Below, piece by piece: positions 1 to 14,100 of a stretch of DNA of 64,000 nt. The stretch is from Metallyticus violacea. Lineage: Eukaryota; Arthropoda; Insecta; Mantodea; Metallyticidae. The stretch is taken from the NCBI GenBank assembly GCA_030762175.1, contig CM060842.1, positions 47,974,501-48,038,500 of the forward strand, given 5' to 3'. Under the pieces are notes generated by a model. The model was not told the origin of the DNA. It saw only the letters and a list, made by a program, of their open reading frames with translations, and ran no database searches. A program made the position numbers and the translations under genes. Position 1 is the first letter of the stretch. Every line of letters begins with the position of its first letter.

Positions 1-370
1 ATATAATTATCACTGTGTATTCACTGATAGGATCTTCTTAAAAAAAGAACTAAACAAGAAACAAGGCATCATAGTATAAATTACCTTGAGTCCTGGAGGG
101 GATAAAAATGAAAAGAGAGAGACCTCATTTGTTTTGTATGACTTAATTTTATTTCTCTAATCAAGTTTCTAGCTCAGATGCAGAACATTGAATAGTTAAT
201 AATTAGAATAAAATCATGAATACTAGAAATAAAAATTTTTAGGTGCCAATTATAAAACATAACATTAAATGTTATTATTAACAGCTTTTCTTAGGGTATA
301 TACTTGGAAAAAGTTCATGTTTTTTTGATGCACTGGAAACAAAAATTCAAACTGAAATTGAATTTACTCT

Positions 371-431
371 TTAAATTAAAATGTAAATTGGAATTTGCAC
401 AGTGATCAATGATACAATATCAATTAAAATT
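371..431 (+). mobile_element. 61-bp relic of the PLE-derived fold-back family
   Basis: It is flanked by exact 10-bp duplications AATTTACTCT at 361-370 and 432-441. The insert begins like the element at 15250 (ATGTAAATTGGAATTTGCAC) and ends like its right terminus (ATGATACAATATCAATTA). Almost the whole middle is missing. Confidence 0.6.
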
Positions 432-441
432 AATTTACTCT

Positions 442-3400
442 GTTTTTGATTTTGTTTTAAATTTGCAGACTGTGATATAATTTGTAAAATAATGTGTATA
501 TACAGAGTGTTTATGAATTATGCCAAAATAATTTCTGAGTATAGAGATGTCATATATAACCCATTTGAGAAAGGCAATGTATGGTCCACAGCAAAACTTA
601 ATGCAGTTTTATGGTGTTAAACATTTTCATCAGATGCTGATAAGTCGGTGTTAAAACCAAGCTGGGTGAAAAATGGGTTTAGAATGTTTTTAAAACTGCC
701 TTCAGAGCACAGAAATATCAATTTTCTGCAGCTGTTATCAGCATTTTCAAGATTTGGTGCATAAAAATTCCTCAAATCTCAAACTAAACATTTGACAGTG
801 TGACAATGAACATCTACTAACTGCCTTCTTTCATTATGAAGTATACTCCAGAGGGAGCTCTATGACTGCATGTGTGGCTAATGCATAGCACAAAAGGTGA
901 TGTCCTGTGTGCTGCAGGTCCAATTCTTGTAATTTTGTTGCAATTTTTTATTTAACATAAAGTGCTGCTTTATGCATACTAAAGAATTAAGAATGAAATT
1001 TAAGAATACTTTGAACATACGACAACCAACTTATTAAGATTACCCATAATTCTACCTTTTGTAAGCAAGGATTGTATCAATTGAGGTTAAGATTTAACTA
1101 TATAAATAGAGACATCATCTTAAAATGTAGGCTAAAAGCTGTATTACTACGCCCTAGTCAGAAGAAGAGAAAGAAAAAAAAAGAGAGAGAGAGAAAAAAG
1201 GTGATGAATGAGACTTGAACTCGCAAACAAATGACCACCTCTTACTCGAAAGCTAATGTTATAACCATGGTGCCACAGTATATGTTCAGAAACATCCCTT
1301 TGTTATCATGTGTATGCTTTCAACGACATTGGTCAATGGAGTACTGGCACTTTAGAAACTTAAAGCCATAGCTTCAACATTTTATCAGAGAGACCATACA
1401 TATTCTATCTCAAATTGCTTATATATATATACATCTCTACACTCTGAAATTATTTCTATATAGTTCATTAACATCTTGCATATATGTATAAAATAATATA
1501 TAGGTATATGGTTTTTGCAGGTGGGCCCATTGTATGTTATCTTGTTGTTGAAGCTTTGTGCCATCAATGTCATTTTGCTATTCCATGCCATTCTGATAGC
1601 TTAGCTGACTAATACTGGGTTACTATGAGTGCAAATCCAAGTTTCAATCTTGGTGGGGTTGATCTGTGTTTGCATGGACAAAGTTGGGATTTTTGGATTT
1701 TGGGGTTTTTTCCACTGATTCTATCAAATTCATTCACTTACTTCCACATGCATCTTGTTCAAAACATTATTTCATCTGATTTCTGGTTTGTTTATTGGTG
1801 CCATTGGCAGAATCACATGCTCCCACTAACATTCTTTACTGGGCCTTGAACTAATGATGAAAACTTGTCCAGAGCCTGAAATTTGGGCCTGATGAGAATA
1901 GGATATTGCCCTGAAATCACCAGGTTCAGATCTCCTAGACTGAAGGAAGTGTGAATTTCCCTGGATTAAATGGGTTTTGGAACAAGCAGAGAGGATGAGT
2001 CATTGTACTGGACTATCCTTGTTCCATTATACAGATGTTTGGGAGGCCAATGTTGTCAACTCATGGGAATTTTCCTATTTTGTGGAAGTTTTTTGTGCAG
2101 AAATTGTGAAAATAAAAAAATAGAGAGAAATAGAATAGAAACAAAAATAGAATAAGGATTTTTAATAATTTTAAATTATAAATGTTTGGCTGTAGCACTT
2201 TGGAATTGCTGCTACCTCTTCTCAGGAATAAAATGTAGTTTAAAAGTATGACAGTTTGCAATACTATCTGTCCAACATTGCTAAAGTGAATCAGTGCTGT
2301 AGCACTCAGGCTTAATTCCCACTCTATTCTTTGAATTTATGACTTTTTGTAGTTGATAGTGTACTATGTTAGACGATAAGGTTTCTCTAGATTTTTGGCA
2401 TAGTATGCAAATATATGTGTGTGTGTGCATGAAAGAGGGGGAGGGAGATAGAGCATGCTTACATCAGATATACACCGCCTGTGGTTCCTCACTAGTAAAA
2501 ACTGTTATACACCATAAAAAAAACATATATAGGTATGTAGAGGGAGAGCTGGTAAATATTTGCAGGTGCATGGGACAATAAAATATCTGCTGGGCATATT
2601 CCTTCAGATGGAGGACCGAGATGCTGTGGATGAGGACAACAAAGGTCAGACAAGAATGGAAAAACCTTGAAAGAACCATTTTAATAACTAGTATAACATG
2701 GGCCAAGGATGGTGAGAGAATAGTGAATCTTGGGAAGTTTGTTTTGTATATGTGTAACAGTGAACTATGGATGGCTATGTGAAGTGAATCATAAGTACAT
2801 TTAGCTGTGAACTTTTGTAGGTTATAAACTTATTCTTTAGGAACCAGCTCACCTAATGAGTCAGTATTGAGCTCAATTTCTGATTTATCAGGAGACCATA
2901 GCCCTAGGGATTCTAGATTATGTTTAATTAATTAATTTAATTAATAAGTTATAGTTAATTTAATACAACCTTGGAGAATATTTAATCTAAATGCCATAAA
3001 AATGATAAAATTGTAAAACGTTCTATATATGAGTATAATTTCTGTAATTCTTTCATCTATTAAGATTTGTACTATTCTCATTTGTTCTAAATTAATGAGT
3101 TTTAGTACAGTTTAATACTGGGCATTAATCATAAATCTTGTCTGCTTATGTGGTATTATACATCTTGGCTACTAAATGTGCCATAGCCAGCGATATCTAT
3201 GCTTCAATTCCACTTCTTAAAATGTGTATATCATCTTACCTTATAGAAGAAGGTATGGTAATTTTCTCTCTGCTAAACAGGCATTATATCAGGAAAACAC
3301 ATTCGTTAGCTCTGAGGCAATGTGTTCAGTGATGCTGTGGTTAAGAGTGCAGGTTCGCCTCCTGGATGAAAACTTTTTTGGGGTCTAAAATGGTGTTTAC

Positions 3401-3766
3401 CTTTTTATTACAGACATGAAAGGTGTTTATGGCTATGCAATAATCTCATTGTTCTGCAAATCCAAGTTTTATGGATTATTATTTTTAAGCTGGAAGTTCA
3501 CTAAAGCCAGAATAAGAGAAACAAAAAGAATTGTGTTGAATAAAGGAGAGGAAAGTGTGGAAGGAGGATATGGATGTGCCATGAAATGTGGATTAACTTA
3601 ATGCATCAGTACCAGTAATGACTTCAGAACAATTAGGATTATAAATGGGATAAAAGGTTTGTAAGTTTATCACTATATAAAATGCCCTACTAAAGTAGCC
3701 TAGTTTAATGAACTAATCAAATTCCTGAGTGTTCTAATAAAATATATTATTGCAAATAATTACTCT
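442..3766. other. Intergenic DNA downstream of the aldolase gene
   Basis: AT-rich, apart from the tRNA-like relic at 1150-1275 and simple repeats (GT run at 2415, TTAA-rich run at 2925-2950). No gene or recognisable element is seen. Confidence 0.6.
1150..1275 (-). mobile_element. tRNA-derived SINE head
   Basis: The minus strand has a tRNA-like A box (TGGTTATAACATTAGCTT) and B box (GAGTTCAAGTCTC), followed by a pyrimidine-rich CT tract. The cloverleaf stems are poor, so this is a SINE or tRNA-like relic rather than a working tRNA gene. Confidence 0.5.
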
Positions 3767-3772
3767 TTTATT
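3767..3772 (-). terminator. Polyadenylation signal abutting the aldolase stop codon
   Basis: On the minus strand AATAAA follows the TAA stop with no intervening base. No other AATAAA is seen in the next 50 nt downstream. If used, the 3' UTR would be only about 15-30 nt. A more distal site is possible. Confidence 0.5.
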
Positions 3773-3949
3773 TTACACAGCATTTCTTTCATATTCATCC
3801 ATGATGAATCTGAATTTCTCAATAGTTGCCTCTACATCAACATCTGTGATCTGGTAGTATGTGACTAGTCTTACTGTTTCCTTACTTATTGGGCACATCT
3901 TTACAATGGCAGCTTTATCTGTCAGCACAGCATCTTCCTCTTCAGTGAC
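3773..3949 (-). CDS. Threonine aldolase terminal exon 8
   Basis: The acceptor is AATCAG. The 177 nt encode [19 protein letters not shown] and on to MDEYERNAV and a TAA stop at 3775-3773. [14 protein letters not shown] matches the family's end (R-V-H--I---D). It is separated from exon 7 by a 10.8-kb intron packed with transposons. Confidence 0.93.
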   Translation of the reverse strand, partial: VTEEEDAVLTDKAAIVKMCPISKETVRLVTYYQITDVDVEATIEKFRFIMDEYERNAV

Positions 3950-6900
3950 CTGATTAAAGAAAAAAAGAACACAAATTAATTCTCCCTTATGTACAAAAAT
4001 ATGCTTACATACAATAGTTGTTAAAAAAGTTGTAGCAGCATATTTATGTCTGAGAAACTGTTTATTCTTTGAACCAGCATAATGTTACATTTCTTGAAAT
4101 GTGTTGTTGTATTCTATGCATTTACATTCTTTGCTGAAGTTTATTCTTATACACTTACTGAAGAAAAACAATATATAAAATTTTGGCTCTAAGAGCTACC
4201 ACTACCCCCTTATGCATTTTGTGTTCTTTGCAGTATTGTTATTATATCCCTGTGAAGTTTATCAAACCAATGCACATTTGCCAATCCAAATTATAGCAAT
4301 TTTACAACAAAAGATTGCTATGATTACATGCAACAGTTTTCAGCATTTACTATAGTTTTAGAGAGATAAAGTGCTAGAACAACAAAATATTGAATCAAAG
4401 GTATGTAATAGTGGAAAGGAAACAAGAGTTAACAAATTATGCATACTACATCAAAATGTACAGAGTATAACAAATAAAATAAACCAACTAGATGTATTAT
4501 TAAATGTAGATTTGTTACATGTAGATGTACTATGCATAACTGAACATTGGTTAAAGCTAGAGCAGTTAATAGTTACTAACCTGAAACAGTTTAGGCTAGT
4601 AGATTCCTTTTGTAGGAAAGCCTATAAACATGGGGGGTCGTGTATATATGTTAGATCAGATATAAACACTAGAAATATAGACCTGTTTAAAGATCTCAAG
4701 GAAGATAGGAACTTTGAGTTATCGTTGATAGAGATTAGTGATCAGAATGTAGTTATCATGTGCATTTATAGGGCACCAAATACTAAACTTGACAAATTTT
4801 TAACTAAATTAGATGCAGTTCTATTCCGCATAACTAGAAAATATAAGGATATTATAATTTGTGGAGATTGGAATGTAGATTTTTTGGAGGAGGATGATAA
4901 GGTAAACAAAATAAAAGATTTGCTCTCTGTATACAATTTAGTTAATACGGTAATGGTACCAACAAGAATAACAGATACAAAAAAATCATTATTGGATGTA
5001 ATGATCACCAACAAATCTAAAGTTCAAAAACAATCATTAGTTAAGGATATGGCCCTGTCTGATCATTGTGGACAAATATTAGAAGTCGATGTATTAGTAC
5101 CTAAACAAACAGGGAAAACGGGAATATGTATGAAAAGGACGTTCAATCCAAAAAGCATAAATTTATTTAACTTCTTATTAAAACAGGAAACATGGGAGAA
5201 GATCCTTCAGGAAAGCAATATAAATGTAAAATTTAACACCTTCCTAAACATATTTCTCTACTGGTTTAACATTGCCTTCCCATAAAAACGTGTATATATA
5301 AATAGTCAAAACCCAAAATGGGTGAATAACAAAAGGAATAAAAATTTCAAGTAATAAGCTGAAGCTGCTGTGTAGACTAAAGAAACAGGGTTATATAAAT
5401 AATGATTTTAAGAGTTATGTACAAAAATATAAAAGTATCTATCGCAAAGTAATTCTGGAAGCAAAAAGACAAGAAAATGAAAGAATCATATTAAATGCAA
5501 ATAATAAAACAAAGACACTGTGGAAAATAATAAACCAGGAAACTGGGAAGAATAACTCTAAACAGTGTGTAACAGAACTAATTAATGATGGTAACAAAAT
5601 TAGAAGTCCTCAGCATATAGCAGAGTCTTTCAATACATACTTCTCAGAAATAGCAGACAAACTTCTTAGTTCAAATCACTCCCAACATTTTCACTGTAAA
5701 ACCATAACAGAGATAAAAAATACTAATAATTCTATTTTTATAAATACAATTACAGAAAGTGAGTTACAAAAAGTAGTCAATGAAATGAAAGGCAAATATT
5801 CATCTGGAATAGATGAAATACCAGACTATGTGATTAAACAATGTATAGAACAGGTGAAAGTCCCTTTGGTTAACATATATAACTCTTTGCTTGACTCGGG
5901 AATCTTCCCTGATAAACTTAAAATCGCAAAAATTATTCTGATGCACAAGAAAGGAGAAAAAACAAAGAAAGAAAACTATAGACCAATAAGTGTACTGTCA
6001 GTGTTTTCAAAAACTTTTGAAAAATTAGTGTACAATAGATTAATAATGTTTTTGGAAAAATATAACATCATTTCTGATGTTCAATTTGGCTTCAGAAAAA
6101 ACAGGTCTATAGAATCAGCCATAGCCAAATTACTGAATCAAATTCAGCATGCAGTGGACAAAAATATACCGACAATAGGAATTTTTTTAGACCTTACTAA
6201 AGCATATGATGTATTAGATCACAAAATCCTAATATCTAAGTTGTACAAATATGGAATTAGAGGAAACATGAATAGGTGGATTGAATCCTATCTCACCAAT
6301 AGGAAGCAAGTTGTGGATCTACAATATGAAAAACAACTGGGAATAAGTAGTTATCGATCAAATACAAAAGAAATTATGAGAGGTGTCCCTCAAGGTTCAG
6401 TACTAGGGCCTCTGTTGTTTTTAATGTATATAAATGACTTGCCTAATAATATTCAAAATGCCAATATGGTTCTTTTTGCTGATGATACAAACATTCTTAT
6501 AAAAGGAGATAACGATACTGCATTGCAAAATAAAGTAGACATGATCATGAATAGCCTCAATAACTGGATTAAAAAAAATGAACTAATCATAAACAATGAA
6601 AAAACTATTGCAATGACATTTCATAGATGGCAATGTAAAAACAGTATTAAACCTCAAATTATATATGATGGAAACATTATTGAGTACAAAGGAGAAACAA
6701 AATTCCTAGGTATACATGTGAATGAAAACCTTAAATGGGATACTCACACTCATCATTTAGCGACTAAACTTAGTTCTGTTTGTTATATGCTTAAAATTCT
6801 AAAAAGGTCACTGAATTTATTAGGATTGAAAAATGTATATTTTGCTTATTTTCATAGTCGATTAAAATATGGAATAAAATTTTGGGGAGAAAAATGCGAG

Positions 6901-9900
6901 AGAGTATTTAAAATCCAGAAGAGAGCAATAAGAATCATAAGTGGAGTTGATAGTATGACATCCTGTAGACCCTATTTTAGGAAACATAATATACTACCAT
7001 TAGCCTGTCTCTTTATAATAGAGGTCGTAAACCATATTAAGAGATATCAGGGAGAATTATGTACAAATACAGATATTCATTCTCACAATACAAGAAGGAA
7101 AAATGACCTTCATGTTCAGATATGCAGGACAAATATTTTAAAAAATAATCTCACAAATGTAGGCATTAAAATGTATAACAAACTACCAATAAATATTAAA
7201 GAAATAACCAATATAAAACAATTTAATAAAGAAGTCAAAGCCTTTCTACTACAACATACCTTTTATTCATTAAGTGAATATATGAACTTTAAATAAGACA
7301 TATTGTAAATCTAGTATAATTACTAAACTTGTATATTGTTTATATTATACTCTGGGCGAAGCCCATCTCATCTCTAGGACATGTCCTATATCATGTAAAA
7401 TGATCAAAAGGATGAATAAATAAATAAATAAATATAAAAGATGCTGTTGAGCCCTGTTGAATGCACAAAAAGTAGTGCATTAATTAATGATGGAGCAGCT
7501 ATTGTTTTGTAGTAGTGGGGTTGCTATGAGCCACACCCACAAGTGCTCTGCAAGCCGAGAGATGTTATTGGGAACATAATAGGTATGATAGATTTTGTGG
7601 ATCAAGGCGTCTGCATGTACATAGATTAGAGATGACTGTTTTAACTTTGGGAGTTTTAAGAGATCATCATTTGCAGCAGATAAAGCTAAATCACCTGGAA
7701 CAGTATGCAGCATTATCATTAGCAAATGAACATGCAGAAAAAAACTCAGAAAAACAAATTTTAACTCAAGGAAGCCTGCCACATGAGCAGAATTAACTTG
7801 ACATTGCCAAAGAGACCGTCTTCAATTTGCCTGATACTATGTGAATTGGATAACTGAGCAGAGAAGCCAAGTTCTTTAAGCAGATGAGTCAAAATTCAAC
7901 CTAAGGTCCCCAGGCGAAAGAAAAAGGCATGGAGAAGGCCTGTAGAATGTTATGCTACCTGTATCTTTTCGCCAAGGGTAACCTTTGGAGAAAATTCAGT
8001 AATGGTGTAGGGTGGTGTTAGCCTTGATGCACATACTGACCTTGTGTTCAATGAAAATGGAGGTTTAAAGGCACACTGCTATATTGGGAAGGTTCTTCTT
8101 CACACATATTCTTCCCTATGCTCCCACATAGGAAGAACTTCATTCCAATGCATGATAATGTCCAACTGCACATAGCTCAATAGCTCAATATCTGTAGGAA
8201 GCAAAAAGTCCACAGGCATCAAGCATGTGTGGGATATGCTTGCACATCAGTTGTTCAATTTTTCCATATCCTGGACAAAATTTGGGTTGCTCTTACTCAG
8301 GAATGGGAGGCGATTCATCAAATTGACATTTACAGCAAAATTTCAAGCATGTTAGCAGGCTCTTTCTCAGACCCTTATTAAACATGTTATATAAGATCAT
8401 GCATCAGCTAGGGATTCACCCAAAGATAATTAGACTTGTCATAAGATGACGATGGCAGATTCCATAGCCCAAGTTAAGATCTATGGGGATAAAACGTGCT
8501 TATTTAGTATTAATACTGGGCTGAGGCAAGGAGATGCTTTTTAATATTGTTCTTCAATGGGTGGTTAAGCGGAACAAGATAAATTACAATAGTGTATTAC
8601 TGTATAAGAATATACAAATTGTTGGATATGCAGATGACCTTGATATAATGGGACGGACATTAACAGTGATCAAAGGGATATATAAGAACCTGGAACAGGG
8701 AGTGGCTAGAGTAGGATTACAGATTAATGAAGGAAAACCTAAACAGAACAAACCAGAGATAGATACAGAATAAGGGTTGAACCTAATTTGAGAATTAATA
8801 TATTTGAGAAAGTATATAAGTTAAAATATCTAGGGACAATATTGACTTGCAATAATGATGGATTGATTGAAGTTCAAAAATGGATAACAGCAGTCAACAT
8901 AGTTTACTTTGCATTGATTAGAATTATGAAATCTAATAATGTGCATAGAACAAAACTTAGAATATATAAAACGATAATTAGAAGTATTCTTTGTTATGCT
9001 TGTGAAATGTGGACCCTAAGAGAGAATGGGTGTGTTTGAAAGGAAATTTAAGAAGAATTTTTGGGTGAGTTCAAGAGACCTCACAATAAAGGATTAGATA
9101 CAATTTGGAGCCATACAAATTGTACAGAAGTCCGGATATTGTAACTTATATTAGACTGAAAAGATATAAATGGGCTGGACATGTATATCAAATAGAGGAA
9201 CATAGGATCTCAAAGAAGGTGTTGAAGGGGAAGTTTTATTTTAAGAGGCCAGTCGGAAGACCAAGGAACAGATGGATGGATGCAATGACATGTAATTCCA
9301 GGATATTATTAGGGATGGTGGCTTGGGGGAGGGGAAAAGATGTAGGAGGCTAGGATCTGAACTTGGGCTGTGAGGAAGTAGCAGTAGAAGTAGCAGCAGC
9401 AGTAGTAGTACTGAACGTGTAAGAATGTAACCTCAACTTGGGTATTCATTTTTACACTAAACTCCATTCACTTACACAAAAGTAAGACACATTCCGGGAG
9501 AATCTCTCCCATCTTCAGTTGCTCACTGTACCGCCATTACTCGAAACTTAGTCAAAAAACTTGAAAATAACACAATTATGGCTGGAGATATAATGGTTTC
9601 ATTTTATGTAAAAGCCTTATTCCCAAGCATACGTATAGAGAAACTTATTCTTATACTGAAGAAATGGTTAACATCAATAAATTTAAAACAGAAGAAATAG
9701 AAGACTTATTAAAACTTACTAATTGCATTAATTGCATTAATTGCATTAATCAAAATTACTTCAGCTTCAACAAAAATATTACCAACAAGTTTCAGGCCTA
9801 GCTATGGGAAACCCTTTGTCACCTTTTCTAGCAGAGTTATTCATGAGCTCATTTTAAATACACATCACAAAAGCCTTCCCTTTAATTTTCAAGCCATGGT

Positions 9901-11141
9901 ATAGGTATGTGGATGACATTTTTGCAATAATACCGAAGAAACACTCAATAGATGCCCTGAAACTTCTTAATTTGCAACATGAATCTATACAATTTACTAC
10001 AGAAGAAGAAACAAATGGGTGGCTACCATTTCTAGATTTAAAAATTATAAGAAATGGAGATTGTTTTAATTTTGGAATTTACAGAAAAGAAACACACACA
10101 GAAAACTACATTCCACATAAATACGCAGTTTTTCACAGTTTGGCACACAGAGTGATGAATATTCCACTCACAGAAGCAGAGTACAAAATAGAATACAAAC
10201 AAATAATTAAGACAGCTATAATCAATGGTTTCAACAAAGACACAATGATAAAAATTATCAATAAATCTAAAAGACAAAAAGGGATAAGGGAAGTTTCCAC
10301 ACTGAAAAACACAAAAGAAGAATACAAATTCAAAAGTTTCACCTACCATCTAATTTACCACAACAAGTTCAAGAAAATCTTCAAAGAACAGATACAACAT
10401 CAAGAATTTATTAGGTTGCACAGTAAAGGACTCCATACCAAAAGAATAGAAATCAGGAGTTTATGAAATAAAATGTGCAGATTGTGAACAGAGCTACATA
10501 GGCAAAACAAAAAGAAATTTGGAAATTCGGAGGAAAGAACATTTTAGGAATATTTGGTTTAAACAGGTGGATAAATCAGCAGTAGCAGCTCACTTTTGAA
10601 CCAAAAACCATGAAATAAAACCAAGAATTAAACTGCTGAAACATCTTCACAACCCATTGGAGTTATCCACTTGGGAAAAAATGTTCATATTAAAAAATAG
10701 AGAAAACCTAATGAATTTCCAGTTTCCTCCTATGGATGAACTCAGCAACTTCCTACTTCAACCAACAGAGGCCACCACAGGAACATCAGGTTGTCCAACA
10801 ATCATTTTGAGTAACGGCGATTCAGTGAGCAACTGAAGATGGGAGAGATTCTCCCGAAATGCGTCTTACTTTTATGTAAGTGGAGTTTAGTGTAAAAAAT
10901 TAATACCTAATTTTAGGTTATATTAGAAAACATATCTTTAAGGCAATACTCTCTGACACTTCACACCTTTGCATGCATTTATCTGTTAGCTCTGCAAAAG
11001 CCACAATGGATGTGCTAAATAGATCTTTCTTCCTGCTAGCAATCACACTGCCCTCACCTGTTATGGAATGTGTTTAAGTGTTGCCATTACTTTTTTCATA
11101 CATACACTCTATGTATTCCCATTAAATTTCATGCATATGAT

Positions 11142-11175
<34 letters not shown>

Positions 11176-14100
11176 CCATTAAGTAATTAAGTCATGTAAT
11201 CCATTTTGAAAAAGGAAAGTCTCTTACCTATGATTATAGGTTCTGAGTAGATATGATTGTGAGTGCTATGCTCCAATAAAATTATACACTGTAGTATCTA
11301 CAAAATCTATGTTTTAAAACACTTGCTTTTGAATATTACTACCAATGATCTTGCAAGGAATTGAAAACAATGTATCATAAATACAGCATAATCCTTCATA
11401 TCCAGTGTCCAAATAATTGGCAATATCAAAACAATGGCATTTTCAATAAGAAAAGAAAAAAAACTGATAAAAGGGGGGCAAAAAATCATAGTTTTAGGCT
11501 CAAAATCATTTTGCAGAAATATTCATTGTCTTCTAATAGGAGAAGTAGGACATGGTGATGCCGACAAACTTGGCTTCACACTTCTTTGTAGCAAGCATGA
11601 TAATGTAGCACACTGCTGCACCTGTGAATGTAGCTAAAGTGAATTACTCTGCTCTTGCATGATGGATTCTGTGAAGTGCAAACAAAAGTTTAAGCAATTG
11701 GATAAAATTGCAAGTAGAACACAGTTACTGCAAGAATTATCACATGCTACAACTTTGCAACTTTGTCTTTACAGTTGAAATTCTTTGTAATAATGGCTAC
11801 CCTGATCTCCAAGTCATATGCCAACCAATTAACATTATCATCTGGTAGTCCATTTTATTAGGATTTTTTTTATTATGAACTAACAGATGAATGTACATTG
11901 TTAAGTACTGAAAATAAAGCTTGTATTTTAAAAGTTCATTTTTATAAATCCACATGAAAAATGAACAATTTCTGCATGAAAAAATGTTGCAGTATGCCTT
12001 TACACTTACTTTACTTTACTTTACATTTACATATAATTTACTTTATCTAAAAAATCTAAGCTCTGAAGCATTTATTTTAGCAGTGAGAAAATTACTATCA
12101 ATGATCTTGCAAAGAATTTTAAACAATGTAACAAATTATGTACTATTTATAGGTATATTTATTTGCAAATAGGACCCCTATTTTAGCCTAGTTTTCTTAC
12201 TAAAATGGAAAGGGGAAAATCAATCCAAAATATATATTACTAGAAAAGACATGCTCATAAGCATAGAGGAGGTCATTTTATGATCATTAATATTTATTAT
12301 ATCAATTTAATTTTAATGTATCAATGCTACATAAAACTCAAATCATGCACTACAATGATCTAAATATGAAAACTATGTATTAACATATTATTGTATGATT
12401 TAGTTAACTACACACTCTTAATGCTTCACTTACAGGTAAGTAAGAGTGTGTAGTTCAACTAAATCATAAAATAATATCAATTATATGATTGGCTTCACTG
12501 TGCAAGTTCCGATTTAGATTTTAATTTTAATGAAAAATATGGTTTGGCAATTTTGGAGATTAGGATTTGTGCAAAATATACATAAGATAACCTGGTATCA
12601 GACATTGTTTGGACAGATGGAAAAAAGGTAGGATGCTGCTCTATCTTACATTTTTGGCACATGCAAATACTTTTAAATACTCTTATTTAAACTTGGTAGC
12701 CAAAGAAATTGCTCATTTATTCACTCTTGCCTCAGTGCTTCCAAACTACTTAGAAAGTTTGAAAGGTTTTGCAAATTTTTCAGATATGAAGTTTTAATAC
12801 TCATAACAAGATGGTTATTATAGTGAAAGAAGTATTCATTATAAAAAAAATCCAATTTAGCTGATACTTCACCAAAATATATCAACAATATGTAGTAATA
12901 CACATGCCTGCCATGCAGAAGACTCTCTGTTATATTGCATTCCAATGGCATTTCTAAAAAAATTCTAACATTTTCAGCAATTCCAAATTACAATGTTAGG
13001 CTCTCATATCAAAATAAAGACCTTGGAAGGTGATCATGATAATTCTCTAATTAAATAAAATTAAATGCTTTAGGAAAGAATTAGAAATAAGTTTATTTTG
13101 AGCATACATATTCTAAAAGTAGGTATTAATTTTTGTTATTTAAACTTAATAATATAATACTGAATGTTGTTGCAATGCAATTTTCTTAAGAAATGCAATA
13201 TAATCTTTGAAGTTATAGCAAATTAACAGATTTCTTAACTCCCACATATTACTGACAAGGATTCAGCTGCCAGAAGTGAAATTTATTCTAAAAATATGGG
13301 CAGGTCTACTCCAGTTTTGCTGCCACTGATTCTGCCAACTACTCTTTCATTCTACTTGTGCTGTTTGGAAAAAGTTAAATTGGTTGGTTGGCTGCTAGTG
13401 ACCATTGGGGATGCTGATATTTATCATTTCTGCCTTAGCTTCCCAACAAAGAGCTTCCAAATTATTTTTCATTTTATTATTGAGGAAATCACTCAAATTT
13501 CACTAATTAAAGGCTGTTGTCTTCATCTTCAACATATTTCCACTTATGAATGAACCATGCTGAAGATGAAGGCAACAGCCTTTGAAACATGTCCAAATAT
13601 GTGCAACAAAATTAGTGAAATTTGAGTGATTTCCTCAAAAATAATTTGTTATATACACTTCACTGGGAAAATTACTGCTATTCATAACTATTTTTCATTT
13701 GTTTGTTGCTATTAAGCTAGCTGTAATTTTAGTAGATGTTCTTTATTTAGAAATGGTAGTCACATCTTTACACAATGGGCAGTAATCATCTTGATTAATT
13801 TCATCCTGAATAGAGATTCTGACAGGTCACTATGCCCCATAATTAAACTGAATTGGGCAACTCCAATTTTTATTGATTTCAATAAAAGATGTTTGAAAGT
13901 CTTTACAGCTTCTTATGGTTTTTCCTTTAATTTTTTGTTGGATATTTTGTTGTTCTTGTTCAGTAATTAATATTTTTATGAGTTTCAATTTAGAAGGAAG
14001 TTCTAGTTCAAAAGTTGGTTTTAATTTCATGGTAGCTCCTTTTTTTGCTAAAGCACTAGTAATCTCGTTCCCCTTTAATCCAACATGGCACGGGATTTGT

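Larger units (their letters stand above)
4371..7440 (+). mobile_element. CR1/Jockey-like non-LTR retrotransposon, 5'-truncated
   Basis: It holds an endonuclease segment (4371-5285) and an RT segment (about 5350-7296) in one orientation, followed by a 3' UTR of about 110 nt. It ends in a short tandem tail, GATGAATAAATAAATAAATA, typical of CR1/Jockey-type 3' ends. No ORF1 is seen upstream, so it is 5'-truncated. The EN-RT ORF is broken by one in-frame stop at 5283-5285 and one frameshift near 5345. It lies in aldolase intron 7, antisense to the gene. Confidence 0.88.
9424..10924 (+). mobile_element. Penelope-like element with inverted terminal arms
   Basis: RT and GIY-YIG coding sequence lies between inverted arms of about 110 bp: left 9424-9530, right 10812-10924. 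The arms share AATGTAACCT/AGGTTATATT ends, ACACTAAACTCCATTCACTT against AAGTGGAGTTTAGTGT, and a hammerhead ribozyme core in each arm. PLEs are known to carry such terminal repeats and ribozymes. The 5' two thirds of the RT is missing. Short direct repeats (ATTGCATTA, three times, 9721-9750) interrupt the RT. Confidence 0.82.

Noticed and set aside
13296..13553. 85-codon plus-strand frame
   Set aside because: It runs into the arm of a fold-back element and has no family similarity or splice support.
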